From the NCBI GenBank assembly GCA_022509025.1, contig JAFLUB010000002.1:1-64000 (forward strand): a stretch of DNA of 64,000 nt, written 5' to 3'. The position numbers and the translations under genes are program-made. Shown here piece by piece: positions 55,059 through 64,000 of the stretch (positions within the stretch are counted from its first letter, which is position 1; each line of letters begins with the position of its first letter). The notes under the pieces are model-generated. The model worked only from the letters and a program-made list of their open reading frames with translations. It was not told the origin of the DNA and did no database searches. Source of the DNA: Oscillospiraceae bacterium. GTDB taxonomy: Bacteria > Bacillota > Clostridia > UBA1381.

Positions 55059-55733
55059 ATGAACAAAATGTATGTACATAATTTATGGAGGCAGGAAGAC
55101 AGCAAAGTAAAAGCGTATGCGGACGTTACTATAGGTAACGCCATAACACTAAGAGGCATAAAACTTGTTGCGGGCGAAAACGGCGACTTTGTCGCTATGC
55201 CGACCCGTAAATACGAAAAGGACGGCGAGGATAAATATGCTGATATATTCTATCCGAAATCAGAGGAAGTAAGAACCGCGTTGCTTGAAACATTTCAAAG
55301 AGCGTACGAATCGGAAGACAAATACGCATATTTAAACGGCGACTTAAATCCTGAATTTAATGCTACCGTATCCACTGTCAAAAACAGTTCTACAAGCATT
55401 AGGGCTTGGGCGACACTTAACATCGGTGATGAATTCGTTATTCGCAATATTGCAATAAACGAAACATCAAAGGGATTTATGGTAAATTTCCCGACTGCAA
55501 AATATGAAAAAGACGGCGAAACTAAATTCAATGAGCTTGTCGCTCCTGAAAAGGCAGAGTGGACTGACTCTGACGGCAAAGCTTGTTCAAAGGATTATGG
55601 CAAACTCATTCGCGGTTTGATTGTTAACGCATATAAACCGACGCTTTCACAGCAGATTGACAATGCTGACAAGGCAAAAGGCGATTCTGCAGATATGCAG
55701 AAGGATATATCCGAGCAAGACATACAGAAATAA
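55059..55733 (+). CDS. Tandem SpoVG-domain protein
   Basis: Two SpoVG-like units: 'YADVTIGNAITLRGIKLVAGENGDFVAMPTRK' and 'AWATLNIGDEFVIRNIAINETSKGFMVNFPTAK'. Confidence 0.8.
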   Translation: MNKMYVHNLWRQEDSKVKAYADVTIGNAITLRGIKLVAGENGDFVAMPTRKYEKDGEDKYADIFYPKSEEVRTALLETFQRAYESEDKYAYLNGDLNPEFNATVSTVKNSSTSIRAWATLNIGDEFVIRNIAINETSKGFMVNFPTAKYEKDGETKFNELVAPEKAEWTDSDGKACSKDYGKLIRGLIVNAYKPTLSQQIDNADKAKGDSADMQKDISEQDIQK

Positions 55734-55746
55734 GGAGGAAAATTCA

Positions 55747-56112
55747 ATGAAAAAACTTACTATATTCAAAAACAAAATTACAAGCGTATACACAAATATA
55801 AAATCAAAGTTACAGGGTGCGGCTATCGCATTTATAACAACAGCGTCAACCGCCGTTCCTGCGTCAGCCGCAACAGTAACAATAAATGAAAACACTGATA
55901 TAGGCGTATTGATAGGTTCTATCGTGGAATTTATCTGTAAAATTGCGTTCTATGTAGGCATTGTTGTTTTAATCACAGGTGTATTTATGCTTGTTATGGC
56001 ATATAAGGACGACAATTCCGAGCAGCAGACGCGCGGTGTTCGTATTGCGGTAGTCGGAGCGGCATTAGTCGGCTTCCGTATCCTATTGCGTACGGCAGGA
56101 CTTATATCATAA
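55747..56112 (+). CDS. VirB2-like small membrane protein
   Basis: Signal-like N-terminus, two TM helices, position in T4SS cluster. Confidence 0.6.
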   Translation: MKKLTIFKNKITSVYTNIKSKLQGAAIAFITTASTAVPASAATVTINENTDIGVLIGSIVEFICKIAFYVGIVVLITGVFMLVMAYKDDNSEQQTRGVRIAVVGAALVGFRILLRTAGLIS

Positions 56113-56182
56113 TCACAGTTGAAGCTAACGGGCAGCTTGTTCGCTGCCTGTTAGCTTGATTATTATGCAGGAGGTACGCTAT

Positions 56183-57019
56183 ATGAATGATTTATTGCGA
56201 AAAATGCTTGACGAAGCGTTCGGGAGCGGACTTTTTGACGGAGTTATAGACATACTGACAATGAATCCGCAAACAAAATTCCCTACAGCGTGGGGCATTA
56301 TGACTACGGTATATGACCGGATAATGGTTCCGCTCGGTATAGGGATTATGCTGATATGGTTCGTCTGCGCATTTCTTGAAAAGACTACTCATGAGGATTT
56401 TACATTTGAAAAATGGTTTTTGGAATTTGGCAAACTTATAGCCTGCCAATACATTATTGTTCACGGGCTAGAGCTTCTGGCAGTATTTATGTCTATGGGA
56501 ATAGCGTTGTTTAAGCAAATACAAAATCTCGGCGTTGCAAGTCTGACAAGTCCTGATAATCTATCCCATACCGCATGGCACATAATAACAGGTAAGGATT
56601 GGAGCGAGAATTTAGGAGTTATGCAAGCTCTGGGATACATGGTAATTTTTCTTTTGCCGTTGCTCGGCTCTTTGATTGCTCAAATAATAATCAAGGTTAT
56701 TGCATACTCGCGATTATTTGAGTTATTCCTACGAGGGGCGATGGCTCCTCTCGCATTCTCTGACTTTTTCGGTCAGGGTATGCAGGGCGCGGGATTCAAA
56801 TTTTTAAAGAACTATTTTGCGGTTGCAATACAGGGGATTGTTATATACGTTATTTTGCTGCTTCTAAGCGTAATAATGATTGACGTTCTTGCCGCTCATG
56901 TAACTGAGACTATGGGGCTCTTTATATTTTTAGGTATATACTTTGCTGTTTTATTCGCAGCAGTAGCCTTGATACTTAAATCCCTGTCGTTAGCAAAAGA
57001 GCTTGTAGGAGTAAATTAA
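56183..57019 (+). CDS. TrbL/VirB6-like conjugal transfer membrane protein
   Basis: Polytopic; 'MAPLAFSDFFGQGMQGAGFKFLKNYFAVAIQG' pattern; upstream of PrgI/VirB4. Confidence 0.8.
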   Translation: MNDLLRKMLDEAFGSGLFDGVIDILTMNPQTKFPTAWGIMTTVYDRIMVPLGIGIMLIWFVCAFLEKTTHEDFTFEKWFLEFGKLIACQYIIVHGLELLAVFMSMGIALFKQIQNLGVASLTSPDNLSHTAWHIITGKDWSENLGVMQALGYMVIFLLPLLGSLIAQIIIKVIAYSRLFELFLRGAMAPLAFSDFFGQGMQGAGFKFLKNYFAVAIQGIVIYVILLLLSVIMIDVLAAHVTETMGLFIFLGIYFAVLFAAVALILKSLSLAKELVGVN

Positions 57020-57032
57020 GGAGGATTAAATT

Positions 57033-57443
57033 ATGATAGATATTCGAATACCGAAAGAAATACGGCAATATGAGGCAAAATTTGTTGGACCGTTTACAAT
57101 GCGTCAAACAATTTGCGTAGGCGTGGGCTTACCGATATGTATTTTGTTATATAACATTCTACGTCCGTTAGTCAGCCGTGATTTAATGGGCTTCTGCTTA
57201 TTGTTACCTGCAGCGGCTATTTTCCTGTTCGGCTGGGTAAAACCATACGGCATGAAATTTGAACAATTTTTCTTTTCAGCGGTCATGAATAATTTTATAG
57301 CTCCGCGCCGGCGAAAATATATAACTATAAACCGTCACGAAGCACTGTTAAAAGCTATTAATAAGTTTGAGGAACAGCAAAGTAAAAACGGGAACAAGCA
57401 CCAAAAGCGAAAATACGTCAAATCCAATTTGGCAATTAGATAA
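57033..57443 (+). CDS. PrgI family protein
   Basis: 'IRIPKEIRQYEAKFVGPFTMRQTICVGVGLPICILLYN'. Confidence 0.88.
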   Translation: MIDIRIPKEIRQYEAKFVGPFTMRQTICVGVGLPICILLYNILRPLVSRDLMGFCLLLPAAAIFLFGWVKPYGMKFEQFFFSAVMNNFIAPRRRKYITINRHEALLKAINKFEEQQSKNGNKHQKRKYVKSNLAIR

Positions 57444-57462
57444 GAATACGAGGTGAAATATT

Positions 57463-59856
57463 ATGGAATTTATGAAACTCGCTTCAAAAAAAGCGAAGCA
57501 AAATAAAAAAGAACCTTTGAAAATACCCAAATCAGCACAGGACACAATTCCATATATGCAAGTATACGAGGATTATGGAATTATTGAAACGCGTCGCGGT
57601 GTTTTTACTAAAAGTTATCGACTCCGTGATATAAACTACAGTGTGGCGAAACAGGTAGAACAGGAGCAAATGCTTCTGCAGTATGGCGAATTTTTAAATA
57701 GCTTCGACCCTACTGTTAATTTTCAGATTACAATTAATAATCGCAACATTAATCAAGAAAATTTCGAGAGCGATATTCTCATCCAAGCTCGAAACGACAA
57801 TTTTAACGAGTTACGCGACGAATTTAATGAAAAGGTTATTAAACGTAAAATGACAGAAGGTAAAAATAACCTTGTCAAAGAAAAATATCTTACTATTTCA
57901 TTATCTGCCGACAGTTACGAGGAAGCCATAGCGGATTTTGCACGTTTAGATGGTGAGATATGCGCAAACATTAAGAAAATCGGCGGCGCAGATGCGATCA
58001 CACTTTCAACCGTCAATAGACTTGAAATATTACACGATATATACAATCTCGGTTTAGAAGGTACTTTTTCAAACACATTTTCATTTGAAAATATGAAAAT
58101 GTCTGGACTTACAACAAAGGATTGTATTGCACCAAGTTCTTTTGAGTTTGGAAGCAATCATTTTCGCATCGGCGACAAATACGGTCGCGCATTATATCTG
58201 AAAATGTTGCCTACATCGTTACGCGATAATTTTGTAGCAAATTTAAGCGATATAAGCTGTAATATGCTTTTGAGTATGAATTTTGAAACGGTGAACAATG
58301 AGGACGCTGTAAAAATTGTAAGAAACCAGATGGTTAATATCAATTCAAATGTTATTAAAAGTCAGCAGCGCGCATCGAAAAACGGATATTCGCCAGAGCT
58401 TATTTCAAGTGACTTAAAATACTCTCAAGCAGAGTGTGAAGAACTTATGGACGCAATTGTAAACAAAGACCAGAAAATGTTTTTAATGACTTTTGTTATC
58501 GTACATTTTGCAGATGATTTAAAAACACTTGACCGCGACACTAATACTATCCAAACATTAGCTCGAAGCAAAATGTGTACAATAGACGTTCTTAACTGGC
58601 AGCAGGAAAACGGTCTTAACTCAGCCCTTCCCCTTGCAAATAACAAACTGTCTATAAAGCGAACTCTTATAACAGAAGCCGCGGCAGTATTTATGCCGTT
58701 TACATCTCAAGAGCTGCAGCACAAAAATGGTATGTACTATGGAATAAATGCCGTTTCCCGCAATTTAATATTATTTAACCGTACAAACAGCAAGAACGGT
58801 AACGGCTTTATTTTAGGAACACCTGGAAGCGGAAAAAGTGTTGCGGCAAAGGAAGAAATGGTAAATGTACTGCTTAATTCCGACGATGATGTGATTGTCA
58901 TAGATCCAGAAGCTGAGTATCACCCACTTGCGGAAATGTTGGGCGGTCAAGTAGTCCGTATTGCTGCAGGAGGAGACGCGCATATCAATCCTATGGATTT
59001 AGATATGGACTACGGTGGAGGCGATGACCCAATAACTTTGAAATCAGATTTTATTATAAGCTTCTGTGAAACAGCGTTCGGCGACCGTTACGGTCTTACT
59101 GCTACGCAGCGGTCTATACTTGACAGATGTTGCCGGAGTTGCTACGAGGAGTTTTTAAGTTCCTTTAACGCAAAAGACGGAACTTATGACAACAGTAAAA
59201 TACCAACTCTGCTTGATTTTCAGGAAAAGCTCGACGGAATGTCAGGCTATGACGCTATGCAGCTTGCCACGTCTTTAGAAATATATACGCGCGGTTCGCT
59301 GAATATCTTTGCTCACAAAACCAATGTTGCATATAACAATCGTTTTGTCGTTTATGACATTAAAGACATTGGTTCTACGCTTACGAGTGTCGGAATGTTG
59401 GTCGTGCTCGATAACATATGGAATAGAATTATGGAAAACAGACGACGCGGTAAAAATACCTGGTTCTACATAGATGAAATATATTTGCTGTTTAAAAATA
59501 CCACATCAGCAAACTTCTTACGTGAACTATATAAACGTGCAAGAAAATACGGCGGCTTCCCCACAGGTATTACGCAAAATGTATCAGACCTTTTAGAGAA
59601 CGATATAGCCCGTACAATGATTTCAAACTGCGAGTTTATAGAAATGCTCAATCAAGCCCCACTTGACCGCGCAAATCTTGCGGAATTGCTTAATATAAGC
59701 TCTACGCAGCTATCACATATTACCAATTCCGAGCCGGGCAAAGGTCTTATATATACGGGTTCATCTATAATACCATTCGTCAATAAATTCCCGCAGGACA
59801 CGAAGCTATATAAGGCAATGACGACTAAGTTATCAGAGCTGTCGGATAATAAATGA
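57463..59856 (+). CDS. VirB4/TraE-type conjugation ATPase
   Basis: 'NGFILGTPGSGKSVAAKEEMVNVL', 'DVIVIDPEAEYHPLAEMLGGQVVRI', 'TWFYIDEIYLLF'. Confidence 0.96.
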   Translation: MEFMKLASKKAKQNKKEPLKIPKSAQDTIPYMQVYEDYGIIETRRGVFTKSYRLRDINYSVAKQVEQEQMLLQYGEFLNSFDPTVNFQITINNRNINQENFESDILIQARNDNFNELRDEFNEKVIKRKMTEGKNNLVKEKYLTISLSADSYEEAIADFARLDGEICANIKKIGGADAITLSTVNRLEILHDIYNLGLEGTFSNTFSFENMKMSGLTTKDCIAPSSFEFGSNHFRIGDKYGRALYLKMLPTSLRDNFVANLSDISCNMLLSMNFETVNNEDAVKIVRNQMVNINSNVIKSQQRASKNGYSPELISSDLKYSQAECEELMDAIVNKDQKMFLMTFVIVHFADDLKTLDRDTNTIQTLARSKMCTIDVLNWQQENGLNSALPLANNKLSIKRTLITEAAAVFMPFTSQELQHKNGMYYGINAVSRNLILFNRTNSKNGNGFILGTPGSGKSVAAKEEMVNVLLNSDDDVIVIDPEAEYHPLAEMLGGQVVRIAAGGDAHINPMDLDMDYGGGDDPITLKSDFIISFCETAFGDRYGLTATQRSILDRCCRSCYEEFLSSFNAKDGTYDNSKIPTLLDFQEKLDGMSGYDAMQLATSLEIYTRGSLNIFAHKTNVAYNNRFVVYDIKDIGSTLTSVGMLVVLDNIWNRIMENRRRGKNTWFYIDEIYLLFKNTTSANFLRELYKRARKYGGFPTGITQNVSDLLENDIARTMISNCEFIEMLNQAPLDRANLAELLNISSTQLSHITNSEPGKGLIYTGSSIIPFVNKFPQDTKLYKAMTTKLSELSDNK

Positions 59857-59872
59857 CGGAGGTGACTGACCT

Positions 59873-60892
59873 ATGAAAAGGCTTGACCTTGATAAGATAA
59901 AATCTGAAATCCGTATAACAGATTATGCACAAAGAATAGGCTATACGCTAACCAAAGTGGGAAGCTACTATTCTCTTGCAGAGCATGATAGCGTTAGAAT
60001 TGACGATAAGAAAAATTGTTTCTGGAGAAATTCACAGTTTGCGCAGGGACAGAAAGCAAACACGGCTGCCGGAAGCATTATTGACTTTGTAATGCACTTT
60101 GAGGGTAAAGACTTCAAAAATGCTTTAGAAACGCTCGGCGGTTACTACGAAGGGGATTTTACCCCGTCTGAGCCCACGCCAACAGCGAAATCTGAAAAAC
60201 CTACCGTTCCGTTTGCTTTGCCCCCGAAAAACACGAGTAATTCAGCGGTAATAAATTATCTCGTAAATGTACGCGGTATTGATAAAGATATAGTTTCTGA
60301 ATATATCATCAGAAGAACAATATATCAAGATAAGCGAAACAACGCTGTATTTGTAGGCTATAATGCAGACGGTAAAGCTGATTTCGCTTGTCTGCGCGGT
60401 ACATATTCCGAAAAAAGGTTTGTCAAAGATATAGAGGGCTGCAATTATGATAACTGTATTTTTCTCAATAATGGTTCTAACACGCTTGTGGTAACAGAAA
60501 GCATTATTGACAGTCTTTCATATATGAGCATTCTTAAAGCTCGCGGTATAAATCATGACGACTACAATTATAACGCTTTAAGCGGTACGGGAAAAATAGC
60601 GGCAGTTCTGAACAATTTAAAAGCGCACAATAATATAAATGCAGTCATTATAGCATTAGATAATGACGAAGGCGGAATAAACGCCGGAGACCGATTAGAA
60701 ACAATGCTCAGAGAAGCCGGGTGGCAAGGCAGGATTTTAAAGCATTATTCCAAGCATAAGGACTGGAACGAAGAATTGTTGCACAGCAAGCAATCGCTGT
60801 CAGAGAGGATTTCATCAGCGGAAGCGGCGAAGGACGGCGAAGCCCATGACGGTGCAAGTCGAGATGGTAGAGATATAGAAAATGAACGGTAA
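59873..60892 (+). CDS. Toprim/DUF3991-type primase-like protein
   Basis: 'RITDYAQRIGYTLTKVGSYYSLAEHDSVRIDDKKNCFWRNS', Toprim 'VVTESIIDSLS' and 'AVIIALDNDEGG'. Confidence 0.85.
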   Translation: MKRLDLDKIKSEIRITDYAQRIGYTLTKVGSYYSLAEHDSVRIDDKKNCFWRNSQFAQGQKANTAAGSIIDFVMHFEGKDFKNALETLGGYYEGDFTPSEPTPTAKSEKPTVPFALPPKNTSNSAVINYLVNVRGIDKDIVSEYIIRRTIYQDKRNNAVFVGYNADGKADFACLRGTYSEKRFVKDIEGCNYDNCIFLNNGSNTLVVTESIIDSLSYMSILKARGINHDDYNYNALSGTGKIAAVLNNLKAHNNINAVIIALDNDEGGINAGDRLETMLREAGWQGRILKHYSKHKDWNEELLHSKQSLSERISSAEAAKDGEAHDGASRDGRDIENER

Positions 60893-60902
60893 TAAAAAAT
60901 AG

Positions 60903-60928
60903 ACTTTGTACCAAACTGTTACAAAGTT
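60903..60928. promoter_or_regulatory. ICE palindrome site D
   Basis: ACTTTGTACCAAACTGTTACAAAGTT. Confidence 0.8.
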
Positions 60929-60945
60929 AGAAAGGAATAGTTATT

Positions 60946-61449
60946 ATGACTGAAAAAGAACTTATAAAAGAAATATCAGGCGTTGACGATGCAAATATGC
61001 CAAAATCATTTGTTGGTATATTTCATGAAATATGGAATTTGGAGGGTATGACGCAGCGAGTTTCTGAAAATACCTTTTACAAGCCGGATGTTGAAATATT
61101 CTTACATATGAAATATCTACAAATTGATTTCAAATTCAAATCACCGACTGACGAAGACTTAGCTATAATGTGGCGTGTTCTGGAAGATTATTGTAAATCA
61201 GACAATAGCGGAGACCGCGAAAAGGGAGAATACCCAATGCTTACAGTAAATATTGTACCGAAAAAGTACAATGGCAAATATTACTTATTAGCAACAAACC
61301 CGATTATACATACGCTGCAGCCAAACACTGTCAATAGCAAGCCTACTGTAATACGAATGGTTTTCGCGGACGGAGATTTTACATTTTTTCAGACCGAGGA
61401 GGCTTCTGGTAATGCTGAGCCACTTACCTACAATCCAGAGGAGGAGTAA
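60946..61449 (+). CDS. Hypothetical ICE protein
   Basis: ORF with RBS AGAAAGG. Confidence 0.6.
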   Translation: MTEKELIKEISGVDDANMPKSFVGIFHEIWNLEGMTQRVSENTFYKPDVEIFLHMKYLQIDFKFKSPTDEDLAIMWRVLEDYCKSDNSGDREKGEYPMLTVNIVPKKYNGKYYLLATNPIIHTLQPNTVNSKPTVIRMVFADGDFTFFQTEEASGNAEPLTYNPEEE

Positions 61450-61452
61450 TAT

Positions 61453-62697
61453 ATGTCAGATTTTAAGATTGATTTTAGCAAAGAATACGGCATATACAGT
61501 AAAATCATACAATGTAAAGACGATTTGTATGTCGCAGCGTCGCTTGACCCTATTGCAGATAATATTTCACCTATGGACATTATACGACGCAATGAGCGTA
61601 ATACACGTCTATTTTATCCCGTGACTTTTGCAGTTAAAATTGACAAAACCGATAACCTCATGCGTGATATGGGAAAGTTCCTTCAATATTGTCGAGAAGC
61701 GGAATTTGTAAAAGCTATATACAATGAATTCGGATTACCGATTCCTGAACGGTTGCGATACAGCGAATTATATTCGCTTATGCGGTTTAATGATGGTCGA
61801 ATGAAGCCTGAAACCGATACGAGGCTAGTTAGGTTATATGAAAAAGGTCTGCAGAAGTTTTTTAGAAATGAGCGGCGCAGAGGCTTAAGAAAAAAATGGC
61901 GCGACTTTTTCAGAAGCGATAAGTTTGACGACGACGCTTCTAAGTTAAAGAATTTACTCGCATTCTTCAAACGAAAATCTCCTGAAACAGATATTGATAT
62001 ATTACTGAAATCCGGCGAAAGCGTAAAATGGATCGCAATGCAGGAACACGAATATTCTGAGTTTAGAAAAACGATAAAGGAATATTATTCTGATATATTT
62101 TTCAGCGTAGGTAAAAAATATATTGTCAATCATGGTATGGTAGAGATTCCCGGTAACGGTAAAACCATAACTTTTAAAGATTTTTGTGAAATCCGAAACA
62201 AGAGTTTTTCAACAGAGGGCTATAGGGCATTGGAAAACCTTAATATCTCGTATTGGAATTTCAGAGATGTTTTTTTCAAGTCTGCAGACGAACCTGTTAT
62301 AGCTCAGATATATAATAACATCAGTCTGAAATTTGCAAAGTGCGTTAATCTACAGGATTTGTTTGACAAAGGCGATATTAGCTATATAAATATCCCTATT
62401 GCGGATTTTATGGATTTTACAAGTCTCGCGCAGGAAAATAATCTGCCGTTCTATATCGACAAGTGGGGTGAATTCCAAACCCCAAATCTTGATACGGTAT
62501 GCGTGGTGTATAACAAATGTAACGACGGTGCAATCGGTGAAATTAACCGCGTCATATTAGATAATAAAATACATTCGTCACACGCAATATCCGTGCCGCA
62601 GAAAGAAATGCTTAACGCGCAGATTTCAAATGCGTCGGCAAAAAAACAAACTCGCTGCTGCCAGTCAGAATATATTCCTCATGAGAAAATTGTATAG
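61453..62697 (+). CDS. Hypothetical ICE protein
   Basis: 414-aa ORF directly after previous gene. Confidence 0.6.
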   Translation: MSDFKIDFSKEYGIYSKIIQCKDDLYVAASLDPIADNISPMDIIRRNERNTRLFYPVTFAVKIDKTDNLMRDMGKFLQYCREAEFVKAIYNEFGLPIPERLRYSELYSLMRFNDGRMKPETDTRLVRLYEKGLQKFFRNERRRGLRKKWRDFFRSDKFDDDASKLKNLLAFFKRKSPETDIDILLKSGESVKWIAMQEHEYSEFRKTIKEYYSDIFFSVGKKYIVNHGMVEIPGNGKTITFKDFCEIRNKSFSTEGYRALENLNISYWNFRDVFFKSADEPVIAQIYNNISLKFAKCVNLQDLFDKGDISYINIPIADFMDFTSLAQENNLPFYIDKWGEFQTPNLDTVCVVYNKCNDGAIGEINRVILDNKIHSSHAISVPQKEMLNAQISNASAKKQTRCCQSEYIPHEKIV

Positions 62698-62713
62698 CGA
62701 GGGGGTGTATTCT

Positions 62714-64000
62714 ATGGCAAATGATGAAAATAATATTGAAATAAGCCAGGAGGAAAAGCGGAAACGTGATTATCTGGACGACCTTGACGCACAAAAAGCA
62801 AAAGAGCTTATTGATAAAATTAATAAGCAGCGTGAGGAAACATTAAAAAGACATCGCGATAAAATGAACGCCGCTGAAATGTATAAATCCTATGGTTCGC
62901 ATGGCTTAGATTTCTCCGGACATGAACAGCACGGAATAAACGAGGTGAAAGATAAAATACATAGTGCCGAACTTAACGCACAGCCAGATATTTCTCCTCA
63001 AAAAGATAAACAAATTTCAAAATTGACGGACAAGCTGCCGAGTCGTTCAGCAAATTCGGAATGTGGTGTGATTGATGAAGAATACATACGACAAATGACC
63101 GAACATCATCGGGAACGGCGTGAATTGGAACATGACAAGGGAAATTCTATCAGGTCAATCAGAAATACTCCCGTTAAAACAGGCGATAAAACAGATGAGC
63201 AATCGTATATTCACTCTGATAGTAAACTGCACAATAAAGCTGTTTTCTCATCATATGGATTTGGTAAGGTAGTTACTAATCATATTGAGAATGGTACAAT
63301 AACATTTTCCGGGAATAAACATATTTCTGAAAAGGTATCAGAGAAACCTAATATTACGTCCACCAATACATTCAATTCTTCTTTACCGATAAAAAAGAGT
63401 GACTATACCACGAGAACGCTTGATAATTCAAGACAAAATTATATACGGCAATCACCAATAACAGTACAAAATAGTGTTTCTGATTTATCTGAAAAAAAGG
63501 TGAGATTTCAATATGCAAAACGATATTTTGGGAATGCTGCACACACTACCGAGCGGATATATACAACTGCGGGTAGAAGCGTTTACAGAGTATCATCACA
63601 GCGCGGCGATTATGATACTATTCATAATTTTGAGCAAATGCGACGAGGCGCAGTTGGAACTGTAGCTGCTATCCACGTTATAAACAATATTCCACGCCAT
63701 ACAGCAGCCCGAATAGCTGTCATAGATTCGTATACAAAAGCTACGCTTGGTAATATGAGCAGATATATAAAAGGCTCAAATTCCGCTAAAATATTGACAG
63801 AAGTAGAGGAAATGCGTAAATTCGTCGGACCACTTTCTGTCCGACAAAGACAACGCTACGAATTCCTTGAAAATGAATTGAAAAAAAACGCGCCTATAAA
63901 CATTGTTCCGACAACATTGACGCAGCTCCGCACGGAAATGAGCCGCGTTTTTACAAGTAGTCAATATAAAGACCTTGCCGGGAAATATGGAGGCTTAGTA
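62714..64000 (+). CDS. Large hypothetical ICE protein, 3' end outside window
   Basis: ATG 62714, frame stays open to the window edge (MANDENNIEISQEEKRKRDYLDDLDAQKAKELIDKINKQREE...); charged N-terminus. Confidence 0.7.
   Translation, partial: MANDENNIEISQEEKRKRDYLDDLDAQKAKELIDKINKQREETLKRHRDKMNAAEMYKSYGSHGLDFSGHEQHGINEVKDKIHSAELNAQPDISPQKDKQISKLTDKLPSRSANSECGVIDEEYIRQMTEHHRERRELEHDKGNSIRSIRNTPVKTGDKTDEQSYIHSDSKLHNKAVFSSYGFGKVVTNHIENGTITFSGNKHISEKVSEKPNITSTNTFNSSLPIKKSDYTTRTLDNSRQNYIRQSPITVQNSVSDLSEKKVRFQYAKRYFGNAAHTTERIYTTAGRSVYRVSSQRGDYDTIHNFEQMRRGAVGTVAAIHVINNIPRHTAARIAVIDSYTKATLGNMSRYIKGSNSAKILTEVEEMRKFVGPLSVRQRQRYEFLENELKKNAPINIVPTTLTQLRTEMSRVFTSSQYKDLAGKYGGLV

Larger units (their letters stand above)
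42447..64000. mobile_element. ICE with left boundary at tRNA-Tyr; right end beyond window
   Basis: Tyr-integrase next to tRNA 3' end plus repressor/Cro, ParAB, Rep, SSB, VirD4, VirB6-like, PrgI, VirB4, Toprim modules. Confidence 0.9.

Overview
The window is a Firmicutes (Clostridia-type, probably spore-forming and pectin-degrading) chromosome segment, followed from about 42.5 kb to the right edge by an integrative and conjugative element (ICE). The chromosomal part carries murA-ftsQ-ftsZ, a tandem-domain class II aldolase, LemA/TPM genes, a YcdB/SLH protein, a PL11-like rhamnogalacturonan lyase with LRR_5 repeats, aroC, an ECF sigma/anti-sigma pair, ruvX-DUF1292, the spoIIA operon (spoIIAA-spoIIAB-sigF), a transglutaminase-like protein, a GH36 alpha-galactosidase, glnA plus an ANTAR regulator, dapF-dapL, gltB-gltD, ddh, greA and a Pro-Val-Thr-Tyr tRNA cluster. 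The ICE abuts tRNA-Tyr and carries a tyrosine integrase, a RelE-type TA module, an S24 repressor/Cro pair, ParA/ParB, SSB, a RepA_N-type initiator with intragenic iterons, a sigma factor, a tandem SpoVG protein and a PrgI/VirB4/VirD4 (MPF_FA-like) transfer apparatus. Its right end is outside the window. The strongest non-gene observations are: (i) a 25-bp palindrome, ACTTTGTACCA-N3-TG(T/A)TACAAAGT, at four ICE sites including one inside parB; (ii) a family of intergenic long-hairpin elements sharing an apical GTAY-NCNC-RTAC mini-hairpin with compensatory changes; (iii) matching promoter plus A1/G4-hexaloop attenuator leaders before glnA and gltB, next to an ANTAR protein whose receiver domain appears to lack the phospho-acceptor Asp; (iv) 23-bp palindromic iterons inside the ICE rep gene that run through all three reading frames; (v) a candidate structured ncRNA downstream of the DUF1292 gene. 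All assignments come from reading sequence and translations; no database search was run.
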